Below, one piece after another: positions 23,073-34,759 of a stretch of 64,000 bases of DNA. The first letter of the stretch is position 1, and each line of letters opens with the position of its first letter. Location: the NCBI GenBank assembly GCA_000499405.2, contig HG738137.1, positions 4,154,001 to 4,218,000 of the forward strand, written 5' to 3'. Below the pieces are notes generated by a model. That model saw nothing but the letters and a program-made list of their open reading frames with translations. It made no database searches and was not told the origin of the DNA. The translations under genes were made by a program, and so were the position numbers. The stretch comes from Onchocerca volvulus (taxonomy: Eukaryota; Nematoda; Chromadorea; Rhabditida; Onchocercidae).

Positions 23073-25070
23073 ATGTCCAAATTGCTTCTTTTATTGCAAT
23101 TCATTCTACAGATGTCATTCTTGGCGTGTGTCGACATATGCCAGTACTGTCGCTGTGATCAACATTCTTATACTGTCACCTGTACGGGACATAATATTTT
23201 GTTACGGTCGGTTATTGCACCTCATTGGGCCAAGACTCTCTATTTCCATCATATGTCCATGCGACATTTACCTCATTTTGTCCATGCTGAAAATATTAAA
23301 ATTCTCCGGATCAATTTTTGTGGCTTGACACATATCCATTCACTATCACTTATTTCATTGCCAAATCTTGAAACTCTGCATCTTGCTGATAATCTTTTAG
23401 CAGACCTGCCATCTGAATGTTTCTTCGAACTTACCAAATTGCGGATTGTAAATTTGGCACGGAATCTGATCTATGATCTAAATTTAATCAGTGAAGTGCT
23501 TCCAAGAAGTCATATTTTGGAGCAATTCAGCATAGATGGTAATCCAATACAAATCAGTCCAGTTCATACCCAACTTCCTCTTGCTCGACAATTGCATTTT
23601 TCGGATATAAATATGGAAAAAATCAACGATTCTACCATAACTTTCTTACCCAGTATCAGATGCAATGCATCAGAAACACTCTGTCGCAGTATGCATATTT
23701 CGAATCAGCAATGGTTCATTCTTCGTACCTTAGATTTGTCATTTCAGGAAGAGCTTGAAATCCATCCATCACTGTTACAAGTTGTCAGCAACGTCACCAC
23801 ACTGAATCTCGGTACAACCAAACTTCCTGATTCATTTCCTACTTGGCTTCAGATTTCGAGTCATGTCCGACATCTAAGTATACCGTTTACCGTTCTTCCA
23901 AACACAAATCATTCTTGGGAATGGTGTGGTGAGCATTTGGAATGGCTCGATATATCCCATATTAATTTACGCACTCTCATCATTCCAAGGCACTGTAAAA
24001 TTCGTTATTTAAAAGCCAACGACAATCATTTAGACAAAGTTTTGCTTCTTACTACTTCACTGGAAGTTTTATTCCTGGAACGAAACTATCTGTCTTCTTG
24101 GATTCTGCCACCATCTGGTACCATCTTCAATCATATGTTGACACTTTCCTTATCTTCCAATAAAATACGTTATTTACCCGAAAATGCTCTAGCACATTAT
24201 CCACAGCTTCAGTATCTCGACATTTCTCAGAATGTTTTAGCAAACCTATCTAATCAGTCATTTCCACCAATCGGAATGCAAATTCGCTCCATCAACATGT
24301 CTCATAACAAACTCTCTCGATTCGTGCACCCGATATTGCCATCATTACAATATCTCGATCTCTCCAGTAATGCCCTTGAGGGTTTAGATCCTCATTTGTT
24401 GACAGGACTCCCTCTCCTCCAACATTTTTACCTGAGTTCAAACGTTCGTTTATTTTCGAAATGCAAACGAGTATCTGAATGCTGGATAATGTCCCTAAAC
24501 CAGCTTGGAAATCTAATCGATTTGGGCATTTCAGACTGTAATTTAGAATGGCAGCCAGATTTCTCTAGTTTTCAAGCGATGCGTAAACTTGATCTGTCCA
24601 GGAATCAACTGCTATCTTTAGATGGAGCTTTACTACCTCGCAATCTACATTACTTGGACGTAAGTCAGAATCTTATCCACCACTTATATAATAGTACCTG
24701 TATGAAAAGTGAACTTCGTGAAATGGATATATCTCGGAATCCACTTATTTGTCACTGTACACTGTTGGAAATCAATCAATGGATTCCAAATGATACATAT
24801 TCCACTTCCACTAGTAATTTTTATTACTGCTTTTCCGGAAGTTGGCAATATCCTCTGCGAAGCTATTTAGATACTGTAACAGAATGCCTTCCGGTCGATT
24901 CAATCAACTTTTCAGTATGGATTACAGTAATCTGCCCTCTCCTTATCACCATCTTCCTGATAGTTTTCATCTTCGTTACAAACAAAAGACTATCACAATG
25001 TGGCAAATACCTATCATTTGCTTACAAGCCCCTTCATACAACTGATACATCAGTTGCCGTTGGAATTTGA
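23073..25070 (+). CDS. Intronless leucine-rich-repeat type I membrane protein
   Basis: A single open frame of 665 aa from ATG 23073. A signal peptide (LLLLLQFILQMSFLA) is followed by an LRR N-cap with Cys at 23, 26, 28 and 37. A long series of LRR units follows (for example LPNLETLHLADNLLADLPS, LQYLDISQNVLANLS, MRKLDLSRNQLLSLDG). An LRR C-cap (NPLICHCTLLEINQW with later Cys) leads to a transmembrane helix near residues 615-635. The 30-residue cytoplasmic tail ends VAVGI, which could be a class II PDZ ligand. No TIR or kinase domain is present, so it is not a complete Toll receptor. It may act in adhesion, development or receptor assembly. The absence of introns contrasts with all recognised genes here. 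The next ATG upstream in frame is absent. Confidence 0.85.
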   Translation: MSKLLLLLQFILQMSFLACVDICQYCRCDQHSYTVTCTGHNILLRSVIAPHWAKTLYFHHMSMRHLPHFVHAENIKILRINFCGLTHIHSLSLISLPNLETLHLADNLLADLPSECFFELTKLRIVNLARNLIYDLNLISEVLPRSHILEQFSIDGNPIQISPVHTQLPLARQLHFSDINMEKINDSTITFLPSIRCNASETLCRSMHISNQQWFILRTLDLSFQEELEIHPSLLQVVSNVTTLNLGTTKLPDSFPTWLQISSHVRHLSIPFTVLPNTNHSWEWCGEHLEWLDISHINLRTLIIPRHCKIRYLKANDNHLDKVLLLTTSLEVLFLERNYLSSWILPPSGTIFNHMLTLSLSSNKIRYLPENALAHYPQLQYLDISQNVLANLSNQSFPPIGMQIRSINMSHNKLSRFVHPILPSLQYLDLSSNALEGLDPHLLTGLPLLQHFYLSSNVRLFSKCKRVSECWIMSLNQLGNLIDLGISDCNLEWQPDFSSFQAMRKLDLSRNQLLSLDGALLPRNLHYLDVSQNLIHHLYNSTCMKSELREMDISRNPLICHCTLLEINQWIPNDTYSTSTSNFYYCFSGSWQYPLRSYLDTVTECLPVDSINFSVWITVICPLLITIFLIVFIFVTNKRLSQCGKYLSFAYKPLHTTDTSVAVGI

Positions 25071-27628
25071 CTTCATACATCATTATTGAATTGTTAAATG
25101 ATATTCTGTTAACAATTTCAAATTTTTTAAAAAATTTTCTGATCGGAATTTTTGGAGTTTAAGTATGTAGTAAATTATTTTTTATCATAAGCCAACATGT
25201 CGAAAATCAATCTAGTATGTTGAGCTTTACTCTGCAACTATAATTGAAAATCGGCATAGAATTTACGAAATATTTTTCACTTCGAAACATAAAACGGAAA
25301 TTTGTTTCAAATGGCAAGAAAATGTATTATAATTCTCCATTTAAGATTTATTTTAAGATTTTTTTCTTTTTATAATTATAGTAACTATGCTATCCGAAAC
25401 TTTTACAACAAACTTGCTTATCGACGATGACTAGATCGTAGATAATATACACATCGAAAACTTCAGGTACGCCGGAAATAAAATCTTTTGATCTGTCACA
25501 TTTGATCAAATAAAACATTTCTATTTTTACAAACGGCGATTTACAAATGTAGTAAAATAGAAGTATGATCAAATTCGAATTAAGTCTTCAATAATAACAT
25601 TCACTGCAATGTTTTGATCAACATTGATCGATCGGTTATGATGGAAGGAAGTCTTATCATTTCTCTCATTATCATAGTCATTGTTATTACTAATAGTAGT
25701 ATTAACTAAGCATATATTTGTGATGTTAAATAGCTGCTTATTTATTTCTACTCGTATAAGTATTCGGATTTTTAAATGTGTTTTGAAATAAATTGAATTT
25801 TTATATGAATTATTCAAATGCAGACAGTTATCACCATAACAAATGCCTTCATCATTTAGGTTTTTTGGAATGATTTTGCGATAGCAGTAGTCTTTCTAAA
25901 TGAAATTTTTAGACACTAACAAATTGTTCCGTCATTACACACGATATATCTATCAGGTGCTAATGCTATAAACAGAAAGTGAATAATAGATCATAAAAGA
26001 AGCTCACAGTATCAAGTTGTTCAATCTTCTGTTTAGTTCACTTGTTGGCAGGGTTAGATGTCTTAAATTTTACTCAAAGCAGGAGGTGTTGTGAATAATT
26101 TCTGAACTGGTGAGCGATGTCGTCGATCAATAGTTAATACCGCCAGTGAATTCAAGCGAGTTGAGTTAAATTTTGTAGTGGAGTAGGAGTAGACTGAAAT
26201 TTAGGGTTAAATTGCAGAGCTCACACCGATTTATAAGATTTTTATTTTGAAGAAAATAGTTGATACAACCAAATTTATATAGTTAGAGAGAGGAATGGTT
26301 TAACACCGGAAATTGTTAAAAACTCAAGTGCATGGGAATGGGTTAATCATGGGAAGCTGTTAAGGCTCAAATACAATAAGCATTGTAAGCAAAATCCAAT
26401 GAGAAGATTTGGATGTGAAATTGGACAATGATGTGAGATTAGATGAGTGTTGGAAGTGATTGAAAGCAAAAGGCAATTCCGGTGTGAAAAATATTACCGA
26501 AAAAAGGAAAAAGCATGGGAAAGGAATATAAGATGTTAAATGATTTACAATACCAGTTACATAATTTACAATGAGAATTTGGCATTTGATAGAAGCTTCG
26601 CGATATCGAATTCGCGACAGGAGAAATCTTCTTAATTTTGAAAAGGTCACATTTGCACTAAAACTTAGTTTGCTACAATTCTTCCCGACCTGCTCAGGAA
26701 TGTCCCATATTTCGACGAAACAGATACAATCATTTGCTATCATATTATAATGAATTATTCAAATTGAAATTCATAAAGCAAATTCGAAAGAGGGATAGAT
26801 ACTGATAAAAAATCTTGAGAAACTAGAATAATTTTGATCAAAATTGATGAAAGTATAATTTCCCGTTTAAATAATTGGAAATCAATTTCTTCCAGTGGAT
26901 CTTCCGTTATTGTTTAGCTCATGTCACTATTCAATTGAAATACGATGTAAACAAAAGAAATTTGCATGTTTGTTTGGAGTTAACTTCTCGACAATTACTA
27001 TAATGTGTGGTAAATAAAGCGGTAAAATGACAAGCAACCCCCCACAGAGAAATTTTTTCATTTCTTCTCGTGAAAACAGTCATTTGTCATCGAAGTCCTT
27101 CGTGCATCCGTTATGCCAAAATAATGACACCACCGGAAATTGCAAGCACTCGGACGACAATGTCTGGGGATCGATCGTCTTTCCAAACTTCTTCCTTTTT
27201 CTATTCAAAGAATAGCAACAATCGTAGAAATCATAATCATTCGATCATACACTGCTATCTTTAAACGATACTTGGATCACAGTGCAAAGCATAAATTAAT
27301 TGTTTGCATGTTGCATGCAGCCGTGGAAACACTGCAAATGAGTGAATCATTCAGGCGTGGAAATGGGACAAGTGAGATTCAAGTTTGGGACTTTCCAGCC
27401 TTTTGAATTGGTTGGCAATCGACTAGCGACCTCTAGACACCATCAACAACCACAAGTTCAATCAGTCAAATCCCTTCTTCAGCACAAAAGTTCATTCGAA
27501 GTAATTGGCAGTTAGCCAACATGGGATATATGTTATTTGAAGAGAACAGCGTATCGGTGCCATCTAGCACTCTTTCTTTCAACATATTTTGAACGAATTT
27601 GAGTTTGATGTGGCTATGCCATCTGATT
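25071..27628. other. Spacer before the Kelch gene
   Basis: No gene is supported. A minus-strand open frame of 127 codons (26743-26360) has no splice context and an AT-driven composition. A GC-richer stretch at 27027-27420 has three overlapping plus-strand frames; one of them (from ATG 27123, TPPEIASTRTTMSGDRSSF) could be a 5' exon of the Kelch gene, but no phase-compatible donor was found. Confidence 0.4.
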
Positions 27629-27629
27629 T

Positions 27630-27741
27630 TGATCGGAAGTGGTAGCCCTAATCAGGAGGTAGTTCTGATCGGGGAGTGATGACTCTAATCAGCCGATAGT
27701 TCTGGTCGGGAGTGATGTCTCCAATCAGGAATGATAGCTCC
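27630..27741 (+). repeat. Imperfect tandem repeat, three units of ~37 bp
   Basis: The units begin at 27630, 27666 and 27703. Each has a TGATCGG-like start, then AGTG, then CTAATCAG or CCAATCAG, then a GATAGTTC-like end. The repeat is GC-richer than its flanks and lies about 220 bases upstream of the Kelch coding start, so it may be in its promoter or 5' UTR. Confidence 0.75.
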
Positions 27742-27959
27742 TCGATTCTTCCCTTTCCTTTTTGTTAAAGTAAGAATTATATTCCTCTAGAATGACCATA
27801 ACGGACTATTATGTATGTCTAAGTAGTACTCTAACTTTCTCCATACTTCACTCTCCAAATGCTTCCATGATAAAATCACGTCGTATTGATATATTGATTT
27901 TATCATGATAGCAGTACAGTATGACAATCGATTTTGTACGACTTGATTTCAGATAGAGG

Positions 27960-30900
27960 ATGCTTTTGGATGAGAACTTCTTTGCTGGGGATGTATGCTC
28001 AGGAGGTGCCACATCTCAGGAACATCACCATTATCATCAGAGAGTAATCCCATGTTCGAGTACAGCTTCATTATGTCCTCCGATGGTGTACCGAAGTCAA
28101 AAACATTCACGTTTGGCACTGGAACAGATGAATGAGATGCGATCGGATGATTCGCTCTGTGACGTGACCTTAGTCGTTGGATCATTGCGTATCAATGCTC
28201 ATCGACTGCTTCTTGCTTCGTGTTCCAGCTACTTCCGTGCCATGTTCACATCAGAAATGGCTGAAAGCCGTCAACGTTAGCTTTTCTTTTATCTCATTCT
28301 AACAGTTCTATAGATGCCATTATCAGAAAACAAGATGTTAATTTGATAGATAAACTCTAAAATACACCGTTTTTGAAATTTGCATGATTATTTTGTAATT
28401 ATATTTCTTCAATTTGTCTTTGGAAAAGATCTTGCATATTGAAAAATAGCATCGTCAATATTTTCATTCTTTTTACACTCTTTTCCTTCTTTTTCACAAG
28501 TTGAAGATTTTCTTAACGAAGTATTTAAATTTCTAGAAGAAATTCAAATGGTGGATATTGAGTCTCGCACACTACAAGCGCTTATTAATTTTTGCTACAC
28601 AGGTGAAATAACGATTGCTGATTTCAATGTTCAGTCTATCCTACCAGCTGCATGCTTATTACAGCTCAACGAAGTGCAGGTCGCACTATATTTCTATCAT
28701 TTTAATTTTGTTATTCGACAGCTATCTTAGATGGATAGAATTGACATTTGATTTTGCAGGAGATTTGTTGTGAGTTTCTGAAAAAGCAGTTGGATCCAAC
28801 GAATTGTTTAGGTATACGGGCATTCGCCGATACCCACGCTTGTCGAGATTTAATGAGGATTGCCGACAAATTTACTCATCATAATTTCCAGGTTTCTCCT
28901 TTAAAAAATATGTCTACTGAATATTAAAATTTGCAACAAAAATCGGGATGAGTAAATTTTATAAACTTTTTGAAGTAGTTCCGACTTCTCCAACTGTGGG
29001 AAATCAGGTAGATATTTCTTTAAAAGTCACATGTATAGCTCAAGAAGAGCTCTGTGCGATTTAATATTACTAAAAAGAAAATGCTGAAGAAAGAAGCGGT
29101 TAAAGTTATAAAATAGTGTGTTTTTTGGTCCGTTGTCTGAATAATATGAATATTAGAACATAATCTGTTAACATAAAAAAAAAAGCACAAAATTTCGAAG
29201 ATAATCATTCCAAACATTCAAAAACTTGTGGTGATTTTAACTTTAAGTTCAACAGAAAGCACAAATTGCAGGATGTTGCAAAAAGTGAAGAATTCATATC
29301 GTTGCCTGCAAGTCAATTAATCGACATCATATCAAGCGAAGAACTAAACGTCCGATCGGAAGAAGTTGTTTTCCAAGCTGCAATGGCGTGGATCCGCCAT
29401 GATCTTCCCAACCGACGACAATTCTTATCGAAAGTCTTGTTCTTTTTCCAATCCTTGTGTTTGATGTGCAATTAGATCCAAGCACACTTAAAAAAAATTT
29501 TTTTTTCAAAATTATACTTCTTTTTAGGTTCTTGAGCATGTTCGATTACCACTTTGTCCTGCCAAATTTTTGGTTAGTGTGGTAAGTGAAGACCCGTTAA
29601 TTAAAATTGATGCTCAATGTCGAGATTTGGTCGACGAAGCAAAAAATTATCTTCTTTTACCTTTGGAAAGACCGAATATGCAAGGACCGAGAACAAGGTA
29701 TTTTTTGGGTTTTTTGATTATCCTCTAAGTCAATAAATGTTGTCATTTTAATTCCAGTAAATTATAACTGGTAGCATTTAGGAGTAGAAAACCAGTACGT
29801 TACGGTGAAGTTCTGTACGCCGTAGGCGGTTGGTGTAGTGGTGATGCGATTGCTTCGGTGGAACGCATGGATAGTCGGACCGGCGAATGGCGTTGTGTTG
29901 CTCCCATGAGCAAACGACGATGTGGTGTTGGTGTAGCTGTGCTTGATAATTTATTATACGCTGTGGGAGGACATGACGGACAGAGTTATCTCAATTCTGT
30001 TGAAAGGTAGTCATGCATATAATATTGCTTTTATTGCTTTTTGTGTTGCTGTTAATAGTAACTCTGTCTAGAAAATTAGATTTTATTGGTATCAAGATCG
30101 AGTATGTCAGCAAATTAATTCTATTACTAACATAGATAACTGCAAGAAAAGATATGTTTTTACCGTTTTTTATTATTTATAATGCTTTTTAAGATTTAAT
30201 AAGAAACCGAGAATTTTCTCAAAGACTTTTTAATCATTAAATATCATAATAGGCATGATCAGGCGTACATTTTAGATATAATTTAGATATGATCCAGCAA
30301 CCAATCAGTGGAGTAGTGATATTGCACCGACATCCACTTGCAGGACATCAGTTGGTGTGGCAGTTCTTGGTGGTTTGCTTTATGCAATTGGTGGTCAGGA
30401 TGGTGTTTGTTGTTTAAATGTGGTGGAAAGGTTATATTCATTTTTATAAGTTTGATAAAAAGTGAGAGATGAAAAAATTAAATAGAAACATAGTTATTTT
30501 AATTTAACATGTTGAAGCGAAAATTTCCTTACGCTTTTAGAAGTAGGAAGTACTTCATAATATCGCTTTCAAGGAATATCATTATAGATATGATGCGCAT
30601 CGAAATGAATGGGCTGAAGTAGCTCCAATGAGTACGCGCAGATTAGGTGTGTCGGTATCGGTTTTAAATGGTTGTTTGTATGCTGTTGGTGGTTCTGATG
30701 GACAGAATCCATTGAATACTGTTGAACGGTATTTTGTTATTTTTGTTCAACTCTTCATTTATTTTTCAGTTATTCTACTCATATAAAAGGTATTTGTATT
30801 TCAAAATAATTTCAAAATTACTGAATTAATTAAGAATTTGGTAGTTACCGAACTGTTATAGTTATGATTCGAGAATTAACAAATGGATAATGGTAAAATC

Positions 30901-31704
30901 AATGAATACAAGACGGAAACACTTGGGGACTGCTGTGCACGATGGATGTTTATACGCCGTAGGTGGGCGAGATAATGCTTGTGAATTATCATCAGCGGAG
31001 AAATATAATCCGAACACAAATGAATGGATCAGTGTTGTTGCAATGAACAATCGCAGATCTGGAGTATTCCTTTTAATTATATTTCAGAAGAATAATATTC
31101 TGTTCCTAATATTATCTTGGCCTTTTTTTTTATTTTTGGCAGGGTTTAAAAAGATTTGAAATGCGACATTCATGACAAACTTTTAGTTATTTTATTCATT
31201 TTGTGTAGAATGCACACATATTTCTTGAAGTTTATTCATCAATTATTGATGATTGTTTAATAATTCTCTTGTACAATATATGACCGCAATTAGCAGCAAG
31301 CTTGAATCATATCTTTTGCGGATTACTATCGATAACTGTGAAACTACTGATAGTTGCTCTCTTATAATCAACATTTAGAAATACTCGTCTATTTTATAAT
31401 GTTACCTATTATTTGATATCTTTATTATATTTTTGGAAAGCAATTTTTTTGATTTATTTGAATTTAGGTAGGCTTGGCAGTAGTGAACGATCAGTTGTAT
31501 GCAGTAGGCGGCTTTGACGGTACCACGTACCTAAAGACCGTAGAGGTTTATGATCGAGAAACGAACCAATGGCGTCAGTCAGGATGCATGACATATCGAC
31601 GACTTGGTGGAGGTGTTGGAGTAATTCGACTAGACCACGATCAATATGTGCCTTTCAATTCGGATCCTGATTTAGCTCCTTTCGATGACCCTCCTTTGAT
31701 GTGA
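27960..31704 (+). CDS. KLHL20: KLHL20-type BTB-BACK-Kelch adaptor of a CUL3 ubiquitin ligase
   Basis: Ten exons give 623 aa with every phase consistent: 27960-28275, 28537-28679, 28760-28891, 29272-29433, 29528-29697, 29782-30006, 30287-30430, 30588-30728, 30862-31063 and 31468-31704. KLHL20 and fly diablo bind CUL3 through the BTB domain and present substrates on the Kelch propeller. [23 protein letters not shown] and [42 protein letters not shown] and [17 protein letters not shown]. Six Kelch units follow, with LYAVGG or LYAIGG cores such as [19 protein letters not shown]. Agreement with KLHL20 runs through all domains. The N-terminal ~60 residues are distinct and His-rich (EHHHYHQ). The C-terminal ~20 residues ([20 protein letters not shown]) also differ from vertebrate KLHL20. 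A TTTCAG acceptor just before the ATG may be a trans-splice site or an upstream intron. Confidence 0.96.
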
Positions 31705-31897
31705 ATTTCTGAGATTTCCCTACATCCTTCAGTTATCTTCTCGAGATGAGAAAGATTTATGACCTATTCACTCAGAGTTAGTTGAAGGACTTGTGTTTGG
31801 TAATTCATTAAAGTTTAAGAAGTGTTGATTCAGGAAAATGTATTGAATTATATATGTGATCTTCCGTGTCAAATTGCTGTTGTATATAATAACTTAT

Positions 31898-31903
31898 AAT
31901 AAA
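31898..31903 (+). terminator. AATAAA poly(A) signal after the Kelch gene
   Basis: First canonical hexamer after the stop, about 195 bases downstream; a second copy is at 31936-31941. Confidence 0.5.
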
Positions 31904-32363
31904 CTACATTAATTTTTTTCATCTTGTAAGACATAAATAAAACTGAACATGAAGAAATAGATTGAATAAATAATGAAATGTATCTTCTAGAATAAATCTT
32001 ATCGTCATTTTTTTTGCAGAAGGCATGAATTTCAAAAAGATTTTTATGTCATCGAAACTTCAAGTAAAATGCTTTTTATAAGCTTTACAATTCTATTTGG
32101 GCAAAAGAATTGAATGTTTTAGAACGTGAATTCTGTTTTTCTGTGAAAAAGATAAAAGTGAGTCGTTGACAAAAGGACTAATAGTTCACTGCACAGAAGT
32201 TACAATGTATTATATGATTCATCTGTCGATTCATTTCAAAATATTCGAGGAATAAAATTGGATGCTTCATAATTTATTATAACAACTTAATCAGTCCAGT
32301 CGAGATGAGGTAATAAGCTACTGTGTTCAGTCGGCATTGTTTGTGCTCAAATTTTTGACAACT

Positions 32364-33142
32364 TTAGAAACCAAGAAGGTCTTTTGTTGCAGCTATGACG
32401 TCACCATTATGTTCAATCAGCTTCTTTTCCGCTCGAATTTTTGGCAATTCTAATTCATCCATCTAAAAAATCAATAAATCCTGTTGTGTTTGAGATTTTA
32501 AAAAGAAAAAGAAATTGAAAAGAAACTAAAAAAATAGAAACGCGATAGTTGTAATTTCTATTTACTTCAATTATTAGAGGTGCTACAATCATTTGATAAA
32601 GAACAGCAAAGAATGAGACTCATCATACTGTACTGCATATTCCAAAACAGAACAAATTTTTTTGTTCCTATACTATAACTCGGTAAAGATATGCAAAAAA
32701 AAGGAGTTCGTGTAAACCATGTATTCGTTCAAATGATCAGAAATGAATTATCAATTCATTAATGACTATTACTAATGTCAACTATAAATTAAACATAACA
32801 TGGTTTGTTTGTAACTTACAATAAGCAGTACGTCTTCTTTCCTCACATTGACAATTTTTCTGTTTTCCCTTAACGATCCACTAGGTCCACTGATCAAACT
32901 GTCAAGTTTTTCATTCGATACTTCTCGACCGATGTCGCTATCTTCATTGAAATCAGTAACCTACGGAATAAAAATTACTACTATCATTTCTTAATTTAAT
33001 GATTTTCTGTCCGCATATTAAAATAATAACAAACCTTTTCAAGATCAGCTGCAGCCCAATCCTTACTTTTCGATGTATCTTTAATTACTCGATCAGTCTG
33101 ATCCTCGACCCCGTTTTGCTCGTCCTTTTCTTTCTCTCTCAT
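32364..33142 (-). CDS. HYPK: HYPK homologue, NatA-associated UBA protein
   Basis: Three exons, 33142-33035, 32960-32820 and 32462-32364, give 115 aa, both junctions phase 0. HYPK binds the NatA N-terminal acetyltransferase (NAA15/NAA10), tunes its activity at the ribosome and limits aggregation of huntingtin-like proteins. The N-terminal third is charged and disordered. The middle has KVTDFNEDSDIG, like the KVTDYAEE of human HYPK. The last ~45 residues form the C-terminal UBA-like domain: VRKEDVLLIMDELELPKIR then AEKKLIEHNGDVIAATKDLL, matching the human IKKEDLELIM...AERSLREHMGNVVEA pattern. Length is close to the human protein (~120-130 aa). It faces the Kelch gene tail-to-tail. Confidence 0.88.
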
Positions 33143-33358
33143 CCCTATAATCATTTCATGAATAAATCAATAGTTATTAGCAATCTAAATTATCCTTATC
33201 ACTCTGATAATAAAATCAAACAACCCTAACAGTGCCACCAACAAACGAACTTGCAGTTGAGAACCGCTGTTTGGTTAAGCGACATCACGTGTCATTGTCA
33301 AGATGGGATGGCGTGTAGATTACGGGTGTGACATGAGGTCAGGATTGATATTCTCTTG
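33143..33358. promoter_or_regulatory. Short divergent promoter region
   Basis: 216 bases separate the ATG of the HYPK homologue (left) from the ATG of the small membrane protein (right). Both promoters, and any trans-splice sites, must lie here. The stretch is richer in G and C than most spacers in the window and contains GTCATTGTCAAGATGG and TGACATGAGG. I see no defined element. Confidence 0.55.
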
Positions 33359-34156
33359 ATGAGTATGTATATCTCGTCTGTGAACACAACGGATGTTGTT
33401 ATGGATACATCCACTTCTACAGTATTACACAAACAAGGAACCTTTGATATGGATGATGCCGCCATGTACAGGTATTCTACATTGATTATTATCAGGTCTG
33501 TGATACCATCAGTACTGACAAATTGATTTATACTAGTGATAATGGTATTAACAAGAGCACTGTAGTAATCATGGAATATTTCCTGTCAACCTGATGTATT
33601 TATGGCTAATTATTTGCTTATCAAAATTGATATTTAATAGCAATTAATGATAGTGATGAATGGACCAGTTCTTGCTGTATATTTCATCTTTTCCTAAATC
33701 CCTTTTTGACACAGAGATGATTAGAAACGAAAAAGAATCAGAAAATAAATCCATTGGATAAATTATATTTTCAGAGATAATTATTGCAGGTCGATATTGG
33801 TGATAACTCTTCTTTTACTGATTATCACGGTTTGGATTGTCATCAAGGTTCTAAGGTAACTGTTTTATAGTTGCAAAAAATGAAAAAAAAAAACATATTT
33901 TCGAGCTGATGACAGAGTGTGTTATGAATTTCAAGCAAATATAAATTATAAAATTAGATGTGTTTCTAATATTTTCATCTCCTTTATATATTGTAGAATT
34001 AAAAATGAAATGCCTGCTCGACGATATGATATTCTATCAGCGAAACAGCTTATGCCGGATAATACTGGTTCTGAAGACAGCGATGACGAATTATTTGCTC
34101 CAATACGAAGAGATGACTCTATTAGACATCTTATACCAGAGAACACACCCCAATAA
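33359..34156 (+). CDS. Small single-pass membrane protein, FAM174-like (DUF1180)
   Basis: Three exons, 33359-33471, 33790-33855 and 33997-34156, give 112 aa in continuous phase (junctions split Arg codons). The first in-frame ATG is 33359; a second is at 33365. A short Thr/Ser-containing N-terminus leads to one transmembrane helix (ILVITLLLLIITVWIVIKVL), then basic residues, PARRYDILSAKQL, and an acidic stretch (GSEDSDDELFAP). Helix, basic stop, RRYDIL or RRYGVL, then an Asp-rich tail is the layout of FAM174 proteins, whose function is poorly known (Golgi or secretory membranes). No cleavable signal peptide is evident, unlike vertebrate members. The gene is firm; the family name is moderate. 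Confidence 0.7.
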
Positions 34157-34315
34157 GCATACTTTTGAATGGCAGTTCAAGAAAAATTTCATGCATGTTT
34201 CATTATAATAATTTGTAATCTTTTCTCAAAACATACTAGCTTTCTTCTTCTTCCTTACTTTTATCGTTTTATTATTCACTATCAAATTTGTAATCATTTT
34301 TATCTTCTCTTGTCT

Positions 34316-34321
34316 AATAAA
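34316..34321 (+). terminator. AATAAA poly(A) signal after the FAM174-like gene
   Basis: A canonical hexamer about 160 bases past the stop, in TCTAATAAAATAAA. Confidence 0.5.
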
Positions 34322-34725
34322 ATAAATTTATATTTTATTAGCCATTCCGTATTCATTTTGACTTCTTTTATTGATTGCATTGTTTTTTTGTTTTTCTTTT
34401 CAATATACGACATATATTTTGGTGTTGCTCTTTGTTATACGATGATGAATAGCAATTGTACAGGTGTATTTTCAATTTTTTAATGTGCTATTTATCATTA
34501 ACACTTCAGTGATATTGCAATAATTTAGTTTGCAGTCTATTTTTCTTGTATTCAATAAGAATAATTATCATCGTTCTTTTTTTTTTTTTTTTTGAATTTA
34601 ATATTAGTACCATTGAATCATTGACGGTATCTGCCATAAGCTTTTTTTTGTCCTTAATTGTTCTGATTTAGAAACAGTCAACTTCTATTTCTCTACGTAA
34701 ATAATTTACTTCAGTTTCTTTTTTT

Positions 34726-34759
<34 letters not shown>

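Noticed and set aside
26360..26743. Minus-strand open frame of 127 codons
   Set aside because: AT-driven composition, no splice signals, no recognisable domain.
27027..27420. Three overlapping plus-strand frames upstream of the Kelch gene
   Set aside because: One may be a 5' exon, but no phase-compatible donor was found, so it is not called.
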